From: Craterostigma plantagineum
Taxonomy: Eukaryota; Streptophyta; Magnoliopsida; Lamiales; Linderniaceae
NCBI GenBank assembly: GCA_027422505.1
Contig: JAPQWV010000643.1
Coordinates: forward strand, 124,001-188,000
Length of the DNA stretch: 64,000 nucleotides
Reading direction: 5' to 3'
Position numbers and translations under genes: made by a program. The notes below the pieces were generated by a model. It saw only the letters and a program-made list of their open reading frames with translations. It was not told the DNA's origin and did not search any database. This document shows, one piece after another, positions 46,928-58,287 of the stretch (its first letter is position 1; the number at the start of each line of letters is the position of its first letter).

Positions 46928-47278
46928 TGTTAGGTCCTCAGATTAACAACTCTACGATCCTAGGCTAGAAACCATAGCAATTCGATCGTTTAGATGATCA
47001 ATTGAATTCGATTGAAAAACTCAAAATAAGAACACGAGAGAGAATTCAATTAGAGTGAGAAAGTTACTGTTGTTTCTCTCTCTAGAAATCAATTTGCAAG
47101 CCCTTCGGATCAATTCTCTAAACTTTCTCTATTCAGCTCAATTCATTTACAAGTATTTATACCAACAATCTTGGTATAAATATCGAACTAGTCCTTAATC
47201 TAAAGACTAATACAAGTAAAGCCCCTAATTACAAGAACAACTAATGAAATCAAGCACAATTACAAATGATATTCTACA
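46928..47278 (-). repeat. Copia-B 5' LTR
   Basis: 351 bp, TGTTAGGTCC...ATTCTACA on the plus strand. TATA palindrome at 47154-47182. TSD ATATC follows at 47279-47283. Confidence 0.95.
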
Positions 47279-47283
47279 ATATC

Positions 47284-47656
47284 CCGTCTGCATGAAGTCA
47301 TGCACCATTTCTGCGTCTGATGGGAGCGGGTCGTAGTGTTTGCTGTATGGCAAGTCCAGAATCATCCTGAACTGGTTCTTGTCCATATGTATGTGCCGCG
47401 TCCCAATTATTGTTGAGAAGGAGAATGCCCCATTTGCCACTATTCCTTGTATACATCCCCAGAATTGCTAGAGATAGACCATTGGCACGGATGCGGTGAC
47501 CGTCAATGCATGCCAAATGGGGTGCCCTTGCAGGATAGATACAATGATCTCGTCCGGACACCGAAAGGTGCTCAGATCGAGCTGGAAGTTCATATCCTGA
47601 ACCTTTAGATAAAGGTTGTGGTCGTAGATGTGATTATAACGAGGGTAGCGATCCAT
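47284..47656 (-). pseudogene. Copia-A third ORF, N-terminal portion
   Basis: Minus strand, Met 47656 (MDRYPRYNHIYDHNLYLKVQ), matching the N-terminal block of Copia-B ORF3 at 35089. A stop (CAG to TAG type) follows MVYL near 47470, then the frame continues (ANGAFSFSTIIGTRHIHMDK) to the Copia-B insertion within MQTGYQP. The remainder resumes at 31209. Copia-B has Trp to stop a few codons later, so the stops are independent and the ancestor was open. Confidence 0.85.
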
Positions 47657-50600
47657 CTGAAAAATAGGAGATATAATAGTTCATTAGTTCATAAATTTGA
47701 TTTTAGTCGAAAATTGATTTAATTTCATCAAACTATAATATTGTATCAAGTCATGACATGTTTGATGAATTTTGAATTGAAATCGTGTAGCATGCATATA
47801 GGATCCTTGATTTTGAAAATAATGTAATGGCATGATTGTAATTTCGAATTAAACATGTAGTGCGTGAAAATACTTCGAAATTTTCTAAATATTTGATCGG
47901 GAGAAATGTTACTGTTCATGCCGAGAGATTTTTCGCTCGAGAAATTTGGTTTTGAAATTGATTTCCTATGCATTGATATCAATTGAAATCACCCTGTTCA
48001 ATTTTGCGATCGAGAAAATTTTATTTGCTAATGTTCGCTCAGGGTAAAGACTTAGATAAAAATCTTCTAAGTGTTGAAGTTGAAATCGTGAGACTGTAGC
48101 CGATCAATTTTACGATCGAGAAAAATTCCGCGTAAACTTACGATCGAGAAATTATTCCTCAGGTAAACTTACTATCGAGAAATTTTCCTCGATTGAATAA
48201 AATTTTTCGATTTGAAATTTGTCGGGCGGTACGTAATTTTCGATCGTAAGAAAGTATTTTTATTTTTCGCTGCGTTATTTTTCTATCGAGAAATTAGTCA
48301 ACGAAAAACTAAGTCAATCGTCGAGAACAATTTTCTATCAATTAAATCCTAAGCGGCGAATTTTACGATCGAAAAATTAAGCGTTGAAAAATTAATTTTT
48401 CGCTGCTAAATTTTTGCGACCGAAATGAAATTAAATCGAAAATTCTATTTTGCGATAGTAAGTTTTACGCTCGATCTAATTTGCATCCAATTGTCTATTC
48501 AGTGCTTAAGTTTTTCGCTAAAAAAAATCCTAATTAGATTTCTCGATGATAATTAATTTTCGGTCAAAATCTTCCATCCTAGCGATTAAAACATAATTTT
48601 ATCGATCGAAAAACTAATTTGATACAATCAGTATCTCAATTAAATTGGAATTCAATTAAGACTGTTTGCGATCGACAAAAGTTCTTCGATGGCTTCAAAC
48701 ATTCAAATGCCCAGTTTTATCTAAACTCAAATTAGAGTCGAAGATGCAGATTTTCCGAAGATTCATACTACCAGATTCATAAAGAACATCGAAACTATCT
48801 TAAGTGCAGGCATTAATCTCAGATAAAACTCATAATCAAGCCTAACACTATAAAATAGTGTACGGTTTTTCCAGTTTTGAAGAACAGTCGAGAATCTAAT
48901 CTTGAACATGCGAAAAACTTCAAAATGCAGATGCTAATGGAGTTGAATCGCACGCAAAAGGAAAAGGATCTCATTTCTACCTTAAACAGACAATTTGGTG
49001 TAATCGAAAGATTTTTGAGAAATTTGAACTGTCTGTGAAAGTTTTTCGCGAGAGAAATTTTTGCGATTTAGGGTTGCGTGAGATAAAGTTTTTCGACTGA
49101 CAAAAAGTGAACTTTTATTAACTCGCTGTAAATCAATGTTGGGTTTGTGATTGGACATTTTAGCGATTAAATGGATCAGGCCCATTACTATTTGCGCTCG
49201 AGAAATATTGATTTGAAAATTTCTGTTCAATTTGATTTCTCGATCGCAAATTATCGCGGCTAATCAAAATTGTTCCCAACACTGTTTACGATCGAGAAAC
49301 TTATGATCGTGAATTAAGTCTTATAACCAGTTTCTCGATAGTAAGTACTTCTAAACTTTTCAGATTGACCCCTATTTCGAGTAAAATCACATTGTAAAGC
49401 TCCCCTCAGAATTAAAATAAATGCAATTAACTCCCTGTATTTTCCGTGTAGTAACATCTAGCTTCCCTGGCAGAAAGTAAAAAGTATGTACCACTTAGAA
49501 AGAAAACGTTAGAAATAATGGAGTTAATCAACAATTATTTTAGGCATGAAATATTTGGTCTGTGACTAGCTCCTTTCGTTGCAGTGTCGACGTCTTGCTC
49601 CTTAATTTTGTTTGAAGGAATCTGAAACGCTTAAGAAAAACGTCAAGAATATTTGGAGCTAAAATATGAAATCAATTCAAGTCACTAGCATATAAAAATA
49701 CGCAATTTACCTAGTAAGCACATATACATGGTCCCCAAAAAACATGTATTGAAGATATTGCGTGAGGGTAAGACCAATGAAAAATTTATCGCATTTTAAA
49801 CAATATAGTACCAATGCAATCTAACATTGCATTTAGAATGTGCGATGACAAAATAAATTCGCATTTATTCAATTCAATGCATATGAAACATAACATTTCA
49901 TGTCAAAATGTGCGAAGATTTTTTTTCACGATTTTTTTTTCGTATTTTAATATTATTATTGTATGTGGTCAGATTATTTTGCTTCGATCAATCGTCACAC
50001 CTAAAATTTTACGAGACATTTGAAAGAAGAAAATGCCATCAAGTCATGTTGTCAAACTATAGTTCTAAGTTCATAGACTGGTCCATTTCGACAACTCTCA
50101 CTAGGTTCGCTCTTGCACACAATAATTTCTAACTTGGGATTTTTATATTTATATCACCCAAGTCAACACAAGCAATTTTAAGTCAATTTACCTGTGATCG
50201 AGACATTTTTAATCATTTCACCTAAGCGTGATACCGTCGATTGGAATCAAAGGGTTGTAGGGGTTATAGTTTGGCTAGGACTAAGAAGGGAAGGAATTTA
50301 GAGGAAAGTGAGCTTATCTCTTCGTCATCTTCCGTTTCTACGTCCATCTCCCTTTTTTTTAATCTTTTCTCCATCTTTTTCTTTTAAGAACTATCCCTTT
50401 TTATGGTATGCTCAAGCTGAAGCTCCGCTTCTCCACGAGGCTATTAGGAGATTATCGTAGGCGAAATTCTTCTTGTTGGTTCTCGGCCGATACCGTGCTC
50501 TTCTTCTTTTAATCCCTAGAGAGGTTTGAGAGATTATCTTTTTGGAAAAGTTCACGGTTATGGAATTTGTATCCAAGGCTACGCTCCTCGTTTCCTGATA

Positions 50601-51416
50601 TAAGACCGTATTATCGTTGGAGAAGTTCACTTCGTGGTGCTCCTCTTTCCAGCCGTTCTGACGAGCGTACGAGATTATCGTTGGAGAAGTTCACAGCAGG
50701 ATCCATGCCACCTTCTAAGAGATAGTCGGAAAGCAGGTTCCTTTGGTCTGATTTGTGCGCGTTGAGCAATGCATTCTTTTGTCATCATCCCCCTTTTCTT
50801 TTGTTTTCTCCCCCTCCTTTTCTCGTTTGAACAACCATCCGAAGAGTATAGAATACGGTTGAAGGCTAGGAATGGGATTCAAAGGAAGAAAAGGACATCG
50901 GAGAAAGCTCAAAGTGGATGACTAAGGGCTAATGTGAGGGAAAAATTATATAAGGCCGAATGAGGAATATCCTAAGCGCCCTTATCATTTTCCTAACGAT
51001 CTAAAGTAAGGTGAGTATGAAGCCAAGTATCACTAGGTAAGATAAGTAATTGATGTGTGACTCACTCGAGAAATAGATCCAAGAAAGAAAAAAGGAACAA
51101 GGCTTGAATCCTCACATATGTAAAGTGGCTTTGTGTCTAGTGGAGCAACCTAATGACCGTTAGACACAAGAATGCGACTTAGACTGACAAAATTAAGCAA
51201 TTAAATCGATCGCATGTCGGGGTAAAATTCTAAGTGACTATAGATCAGAGCATCCTAAAGGATTTTGCCATCCCCCCATATGTTATAGGTATATACATAT
51301 TATATAATTATTATTTATTATTTCTTTTGTGTTATCACGCAAGATAAAGACAAATAAGCATGGAAAACACATAGAATACAGTATGTGATAGCACAGAAGA
51401 TCAGGTAATGCACATA
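47657..51416 (-). other. Copia-A noncoding region between pol and ORF3
   Basis: About 3.76 kb homologous to 35090-38676. CGATCGAGAAA motifs are dense between 47880 and 49340, and the tandem repeats at 50447-50700 match the array at 37702-37960. No credible ORF. Confidence 0.75.
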
Positions 51417-54400
51417 TTACGGAAGATTCAACATGCCTAATTTTCCGACAAGGAATTGGAATCGTTTCTCATCCAAAGCCTTGGTGAAGATGTCGGCTAG
51501 TTGAACTCCGTGTTCACAAAATACATATTCTATGGTGCCTTTTTCTATGTGATCTTTGATAAAATGATATCTAATGTCTATGTGTTTTGTGCGTGAGTGA
51601 TGAACAGGATTGCAAGTAATAGCGATGACACTTTGACTATCACTATATATGGGTATATTATTTAAATTGTACCCATAGTCGCGAAGCTGAGTCCTCATCC
51701 ACAGCATCCGGGAGCAACAACTGGCGACAGCCACGTTTTTCGCTTCGGCCGTCGAAGTTGACACACAGTTCTGCTTTTTGGATGATCAGCAGACCAGCTT
51801 TTTGCCTAGAAATTGAGCGCCACCGGACGTGCTTTTCTTGTCCATTCGGCAACATGCATAATCAGCATCAGTATAGCCGATAAGTTTGAAGTTCGTACCC
51901 TTTGGATACCATAGTCCAAGGGTGAAAGTACCCTTAAGGTAACGCAAAATCCTTTAACCGCGAGCATATGGGATTCTTTGGGATCGGCTTGAAAACGGAC
52001 ACATAAGCATGTGGCAAACATGGTATCTGGCCGGCTCGAAGTGAGATAGAGAAGAGAACCAATGATACTGCGATACAGTGTGATGTCGACTGACTTGCCA
52101 GAGGGATCGGCATTCAACTTGCAGCTTGGTGACATAGGAGTACTGAGAGGCTTGCTCTGGTCTTGATGGAATTTCTTCAGAATATCTTTGATGTATTTTG
52201 TCTGACTGATGAAAATCCCATCTTCGAGTTGCCTGATTTGTAGTCCTAAAAAGAACTGCATCTCTCCCATGCGACTCATCTCGAACTTGCTTTTTATTAG
52301 ATCTCCGAACTTCATGCAAAGCCGTGGATTAGTTGATCCGAAGATGATGTCGTCGACGTATACTTGAACGACCATCAGATCATTGTCTTGCCATTTGATG
52401 AAGAGGGTTGTGTCTATCGTTCCTCGTATGAATCCACACTTCACGAGGAATTCACTCAGGACATAGTACCAAGCATGGGGCTTGTTTTAGTCCAAAGAGA
52501 GCTTTGTCCAATCGATAGACGTGATCGGGATGTTCTTGATCAACGAAGCCTTCCGGCTGAGCGATGTAGACTTCTTCTTTTAAAACACCGTTGAGAAAGG
52601 CGGTCTTAACATCCGTCTGATAGACTTTGAAGTCTTTGTGAGCCGTATAAGCCAGGAGAAGGCGGATAGCTTCGATTCGGGAGACAGGAGCATATGTCTC
52701 GTCGTAGTCGATGCCTTCCTGTTGATTGTATCCCTTCACAACTAGCCTTGCTTTGTTCCGGATCACTTCACCATCTTCATCTTCTTGTTTTTGAGTACCC
52801 ATTTAGTTCCGACTATTGTTTTCCCATACGGACGAGGTACTAAGGTCCACACTTGAAGACGTTCGAATTGATGAATTTCAGCATGCATCGCTATTACCCA
52901 ATCCGGGTCTTGAAGTGCGTCTGCTACCTTGCTAGGCTCATTTTTACTTAAGAAGCAGCTGAAGAGACTGTGTTGATGACGTGTCCTACTCCATCCGAAG
53001 GATCGCTAATTATTTGATCAACCGGGTGACCTCTAGTCCACTTGCGCTCATGAGGCAAGGCTAAAGTCGATGCATCAACCATCTGTGGGTCTAGATTTCC
53101 TATAGTCTCCGAATGATCATTTGTTTGAGGAAGTTCCAATTCTGCACTTGGATCGATCGTTTCTGATGATTCTTCCCCAATAACCATTGTGGGTTCTTCT
53201 TTATACTGCGGCAATTCTGAACCGGGTGGGGTAGGGACATGAGAAGAACTTGGTACGTCGGTCTCGTTGGGTGGAGAATCCACTGTAGGTGTAGTAGTGT
53301 GTGACCGGTATACCGGCTCGAAGAGAGAGTCCAAATCGTCTAGTCTCGTTGCTTCTTCTGACGTTGAATTCGGAGTTGTTTGCCATCTTCTGCTGGTTTT
53401 GTGCCAACACACCAGTGATTACGGGTTCTGAGATGTTGTCTTCAAAAGCCAATGGATTGAGCACGGGTCCTGAACCGAGTTGTGCAGGAACCATCTGGTT
53501 AGGCACGGGTCATGGACTAAGTGACCAGAAGCCATTGCTGCCACTTCGTGGAAAGTGACATTATAGCTTTCCTTAATTGTTCGGTTGGACTTGATGTATA
53601 CTCGGTATGCTTTTGATGTTGAAGAATACCCGACGAACGTTGCTTCGAATGTTTTAGGGTCGAACTTTGCACGTTGCTCTCTGTCGTTCGCGACAAAGCA
53701 CTTGCACCCGAAGACTTTAAAGAATGAGATGTTGAGCACTCTATTATTCACAATCTCGTACGGAGTCTTGTTGAACCGTTTGTGAACCACCGTTCTATTT
53801 TGGGTAAAACAAGCGGTATTGACTGCTTCAACCCATAGAAAGTGTGGAAGTCCTGAATGGATCAGCATTGTTCGAGCTACTTCCACTAGGGTTCGGTTTT
53901 TCCTTTCAACGACCCCATTTTGTTGAGGTGTTTTTGCGGCTGAGAATTGTTGACTAATTCCAAGTTTTGGATAAAACTCACAGAGATGATTGTTGTCGAA
54001 CTCAGTGCCGTTGTCTGTTCCAATAACTTGAATAGTCTGTTACAGCAGATTTTGAGTAGTGTTCACAAAGTTCATAATCAAGTCACCGGTCTCATCTTTG
54101 GTTCGGAGGAACTTTGTCCAAGTGTAGCGAGAGTAGTCATCGACGATCACTAGCACGTACTTTCTTCCATTGATATTGAGTCTGCATTGGCCCACAGAGA
54201 TTCATGTGTATTAGTTCCAATGGTCGAGAAGTAGACGCAATTTGCTTGATGTGATGAGATGCTCGCTTCATTTTTCCTAATTGACATGCCGAACACTGAT
54301 GCTCCCTTGTATTGTAGTATAGTTGGAAGACCGTGAACCACTTTTTCGTAGAAAGACGTTGGAGAGCTTTCATATTCAGATGAGACAGTCGTTGATGCCA

Positions 54401-54797
54401 TAGGCTGTTCCTCTGTAAATCAATCTGAGAGATGAGAAATACAGCTGTCGAGGGCCACACGGACGTCAGGTTGATCGTGTAAAGATTGGATTTCCGAAGT
54501 CCTTTATGGAGTTCTGTGTCCTTACTATCAAAAATTCTGCATCGGTCAGCATGAAGACCACCTGAACCATTTGTCACAGAACTGGCCTATGCTGACAAGT
54601 TGGCGGAGGCCTTTGACATACTAGACATCCTTTATTGTCAGATTCTCCAGAATGATATCTCCAAATCCAAGAATTGGAGCTGAGTCATTGTTTCCGAATC
54701 TGACTTTGCCGTTGGTCAGTCTTTGTAGTTGCTCAGCGCTCTTGATTACCAGTCATGTGTGTGGAGCAACCAAAGTCGAGTACCACACATGATGGAT
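51417..54797 (-). pseudogene. Copia-A pol: protease to RNase H
   Basis: Minus strand. Decayed protease (about 54797-54590, several single-base losses) is followed by GAG-pre-integrase (LWHQRLSHLNMKALQ, CSACQLGK; 54577-54137). The integrase core has HMNLCGPM, PQQNGV and FGCKCFVANDREQRAKFDP (54130-53419). The linker is at 53412-52948. RT ([30 protein letters not shown]) leads to YVDD near 52365 and FFLGLQIRQLEDG. RNase H lies at 51900-51417 (AEAKNVAVASCC, IYSDSQSVI, HHSRTKHIDIRYHF). There are at least six frame breaks. The RNase H site residue in AEAEY is changed (AEAKN). Confidence 0.9.
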
Positions 54798-55290
54798 CTG
54801 CAAAACAATTTAGAGAGCTTTAGGTACCCACTTAAGCATGGGTCCTCTCATATTAGCAGATTTAGTTTTGGGTTCAGATATGATTCCTAAATTTTTATTT
54901 GGAGGAGTTTTAATAGCACATTCCACTTTCGAAGACGTGGTGGGTTTTGCCTCTATAGGAGACTTGGCCTTTTCGGCTTTTGTCGTCTAGACGGAGATTT
55001 AGGAACCCATTTGGGTTGAACTTGCCAGGGAAGGTTAATTTCAGCACGTACAAATGCTTTGGACGGTTTGATCGAGGAAAAAATCTTTTCTTGTGATAAT
55101 CTCCTAAGGTGCTTCGGGGATTTAATCTTTACGGGATACCTAGGTGAGTACAGGCACGTACATCGCCATAAGCTTTCTTTAATGGCTGGATCTTGTTTCC
55201 TACGGGTCTTCCTTGTGTCATTTGTTTCAGAACGATTATTGCTGATGTTTGTCTCCATATTGGTCTTCGTGATTTTTATCTTTCTCATCA
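54798..55290 (-). pseudogene. Copia-A truncated gag-pol spacer
   Basis: Minus strand. Acceptor-like TTGTTTTGCAG/ATCC at 54798, then the basic spacer end (WVPKSPS, SPKHLRRLSQEKIFSSIKP) back to about 55255. There it is joined to a 12-codon gag fragment (MRKIKITKTNMETN). A deletion removed the rest of gag and the first half of the spacer. Homology to the family ends near 55290. This junction does not coincide with the GT-AG ends, unlike Copia-C. Confidence 0.75.
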
Positions 55291-55793
55291 AATGGCAGCT
55301 TGGCGCTTGAGGAAACATATCTGACGGAGAAAATTATAACTTCAAATCAAAGGCATGCATAGGTGACGGATTTTATGGGCAGTTTCTTCAAGATGTGGCT
55401 AAGCATGGGTTTTCTAATCCAACTAAAGCTGATTATAATGAGAGATTGTTCATTTAGCTCATCTTGTAGAACGAGATGAGTTCCCTGGCGTACATTCGGA
55501 TAATGTTACGAAAAGACAATATAATGGGACACCGTTGTTGGATTGTCGCTTATGGTGGGTTGATCATGATTACATCGGGCAATAATGCAAAAGATGAGCT
55601 GATACAAGAAGCTGAGGCCTTATATGTGTTGCAACATCTGCTTGCAGAAAAGCAAGGGTACACGGTATTTATAACTTGGTAGGAGTGTGCTCTGATACTA
55701 TGATTTTAGGTCTAATTTTCCATATGGTTCACTTCGTGGCACTTAAGGAACGCCGGGATGGGATTAACTCTTGTTGAGGGATTTCGACAGAAA
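55291..55793. other. Unassigned sequence between Copia-A and Copia-C
   Basis: About 500 bp not matching other parts of the window. A 68-codon plus-strand ORF (55476-55682) and open stretches in another frame (about 55350-55600) are unrecognised. GCTCTGATACTATGATTTTAG at 55688-55708 loosely resembles a decayed PBS plus LTR edge. Confidence 0.4.
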
Positions 55794-56061
55794 TGTAGAA
55801 TATACATTAGAGTTGTGCTTTGATTTATATAGTTGTCCTTGTAATTAGGGGCTTTCATTGTATTTGTCCTTAGATTATAACTAGATTGTTATTTATACCA
55901 AGTTTGTTTGGTATAAATACAATTGTAAACATTGTGCTTAATACAGAAAATAGTTGAATTGATCCGAAAGGCTTGCAAATCCATTTTAGAGAGAGAAACT
56001 AAGAAATCTGTCTCACTAGAATTCTCTCTCGAGCTCTCCAAAGACGGTTTTTGATCGAACA
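55794..56061 (+). repeat. Copia-C 5' LTR (internally shortened)
   Basis: 268 bp, TGTAGAATAT...GATCGAACA. Compared with Copia-B it lacks about 80 bp near its 3' end (the U5 part). Confidence 0.88.
55890..55919. promoter_or_regulatory. Palindromic TATA element in Copia-C LTR
   Basis: TATTTATACCAA and TTGGTATAAATA arms, 6-nt loop. TATAAATA on the plus strand is the likely core promoter. Confidence 0.7.
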
Positions 56062-56063
56062 AT

Positions 56064-56075
56064 TGGTATCAGAGC
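56064..56075 (+). promoter_or_regulatory. Copia-C primer-binding site (initiator-Met tRNA)
   Basis: TGGTATCAGAGC, 2 bp after the LTR. Confidence 0.95.
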
Positions 56076-57044
56076 AAATTCGTTCTATTTTGAATCGAAA
56101 TTGTTAGAATCAGATCAAAATGTTTTATGAAACTGTTTCGTGCGAAGAACAGATTTGGCGCAAAATCTGATTTCGATCTGATAACCTTAATTCTATGCTT
56201 TCGACTTGATTTTGATGTTTCTGTGATCGCCTAAGTGATAGAAATCATTTATGATTTGATCGGTAGCAATCATAACTTCGAATTAGTAGATTTGGTGAAT
56301 TTGAATAGTTACTGTTCGCGCAAAGAACACTTAGAACATGTACTGATATTGACAAAATTCGATATATTTTGCTTCATGGCGTGTTTAATTGCTTGTTCCT
56401 TGCGTATTCAGTAGATGATTGCGAGCAATTACCTGTAATTTCATTGCCTTCTGTTTTTGCTTGAATCAGGTTTAATATTGTATTATGTGACTGTTTGCGT
56501 GATTTCAATTTTTCTCGCTAAAGTTCTCTATCGAAAACTCCGCGCGAGAATTTTTCTCGGCCAGAATAATAAGTCAGCGCTAAAGTCGCCGTCACTAAAA
56601 GCGAGTTTGTTGGAAAATTTTCTCAAGCATTACTTAGCGAAAATCTTTTTCGACGAGACCTATTTTGACTTTTCGCGCGCGTAAAGTTTTCTCTTGAAAT
56701 ATATTTTCGGTCAGACCTTTAAGTTTGACCTAGCGAAAATCATTTGCCCTCGAAAAACTTTTCTGGTCAACAGATTTATTTTGACTCAGCAAGAAACTTA
56801 CTAAACGTACTGTTTCTTTGCGATCGAAATAAATTCACGCATCGGAAATTTTTTTAACCAAATTAAGCATTTTATTTCGCTTGAAAAATTTTTCGCTGAC
56901 AGACTTTCCCGCACGAGGACTGTAACAGTACGCTTGAAAAATTATTTTTCGACTACTAACTAATTTGCTACTTGTGAAGCACATTACATCAAATCAAATC
57001 ATCAAAACAACCAACGAAGATCCTTAATCAACTCTTCAACAAAA
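56076..57044 (+). other. Copia-C 5' leader
   Basis: About 0.97 kb AT-rich untranslated region with TTTTCGCT and CGCGAGAAT-type motifs. No coding. Confidence 0.75.
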
Positions 57045-58287
57045 ATGGATGCTTACTCTCTTAGAAACGACAACCGTCCTCAGATCTTGAAAAGAGGCGA
57101 ATACACGGTTTGGCGCAGTCGATTCTTGAACTTCTTAGAGCTCAAAGATCAGGCTGAATATCTACTAGCGTCACTTAACGAGGGACCAGCATGGGTCAAT
57201 CAAGAAGGTGACAACACGAATAATCCTCCGATCGAACCTACTAGATATTTGAAGACTCCTAGTGAGTATGATGAAGCGGAGAGACAGAGAGCAAAGGCTG
57301 ATCTTGGATGTAAATCTTGGATCATGCAAGCTATCCCCAATGATATTTACAGACAAATAGACAGTATTCCCACCGCAAAGGGAATGTGGGATGAGCTAAA
57401 TCGCATGATCCAACGGATTGAGGTCGGAGTCAAGGCTAAGAAAGCAAATATTCTCACAGCTTACGATTCCTTCAAGATCAAGAACGAAGAGAGCTTCCAT
57501 GATTCATATCAGCGATACTTCACGCTTCTCAATGAGATGAGAAGATATACATCAACAAGACCAACATGGAAGTAAATATACGGTTTCTATCTTCCTTGCC
57601 CACTGAATGGAAGAAAATATCCACACAGCTCAGACAGAACAAGGATCTTGAGATGGATATCCCTGCTGTTTTTGATAATCTTACACAACATGAAGAAGAC
57701 ATTGGCGAGATACAAAAAGAGCACAAGGGCAAACAAACCGAGGATTCAATACCCTTGGTCTCGGAGAAGAAGAGCTCTCGCCCAAAAAAGGAAAAGCATG
57801 TCAAGCCTTCTAGTTCGTCTGAAGATGAGAAAAATATCCGTCACTGAACTTCATCCCGAAGTAAGGGAGCTTGGGAAGCAATTGGCTCTAGTTGCCAAAA
57901 TGATGACGAAGCACTACTGTAGGAAGAAATCGTCATCATCAGCAAATAGACTTCGAGCTACGAGTTAGAAGAATAAGGATAGACCAACTGAGTTCTCAGA
58001 AGCCACAAACTCTAAAGACCCACTCAAGTGCTTCAACTGTGGGAAGACTGGTCATTTTGCCCGGGAATGCAGCCTTCCGAAGAAGAAGGATGCCAACTAC
58101 TACTCCAGAAAGCTTCAATTGACTAAACAAAAGGAAGTTGGAGTAGCTCTTATGGCTGAACATGACCACTGGCTGGAGGACACCTCAGATTCTGACGCCG
58201 ATAACCTCGCTAATGGCGCAAGATGAACAGGAAGGTGGAACTTCCGCTAGGACGGACGAAGACTATGCATCCACTTCATCTCAGGAG
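57045..58287 (+). pseudogene. Copia-C gag
   Basis: Met 57045 (MDAYSLRNDNRPQILKRGEY), capsid-like region with IPNDIYRQIDSIPTAKGMWD, first frame open to 57575. A frameshift leads to 57566-57847 (FLSSLPTEWKKISTQLRQNK), another to 57840-57968. A TAG stop precedes the knuckle (CFNCGKTGHFAREC, about 58029-58070). The terminal frame is open through an acidic tail (SARTDEDYASTSSQE) and continues without interruption into protease at 58288. Confidence 0.88.

Larger units (their letters stand above)
31215..47278 (-). mobile_element. Copia-B, complete giant Ty1-copia (SIRE-like) retrotransposon
   Basis: Minus-strand element with both LTRs (350 and 351 bp), perfect TSD ATATC, PBS, leader, gag, spacer, pol, 3.6-kb noncoding region, third ORF and polypurine tract. 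The length is about 15.25 kb after subtracting the 815 bp of nested solo LTR plus its TSD copy. LTRs differ at about nine bases plus one indel by hand count (about 2.6%), so it inserted well before the Tekay element. Gag, pol and ORF3 all carry frameshifts or stops. It landed inside ORF3 of Copia-A, a sister copy. Confidence 0.95.
27745..55290 (-). mobile_element. Copia-A Ty1-copia retrotransposon (interrupted by Copia-B at 31215-47278)
   Basis: Older minus-strand copy of the same family. It has a 3' LTR at 27745-28094, a third ORF split by Copia-B (28041-31209 and 47284-47656), a 3' noncoding region 47657-51416 and pol 51417-54797. A degraded spacer remnant lies at 54798-about 55255, then about 35 bp of gag. 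Most of gag, the leader and the 5' LTR are missing: homology stops near 55290. The element is thus 5'-truncated by deletion. Confidence 0.88.

Noticed and set aside
47225..47440. ORF joining ORF3 of Copia-A to the Copia-B 5' LTR as a fusion gene
   Set aside because: The open frame across 47278 arises from the insertion point. It is a chance continuation into LTR codons that normally end ORF3.
55683..55710. Decayed 5' PBS and LTR of Copia-A
   Set aside because: GCTCTGATACT...TTAGGTCT resembles PBS plus LTR edge, but the following 80 bp do not resemble the LTR; too weak to call.
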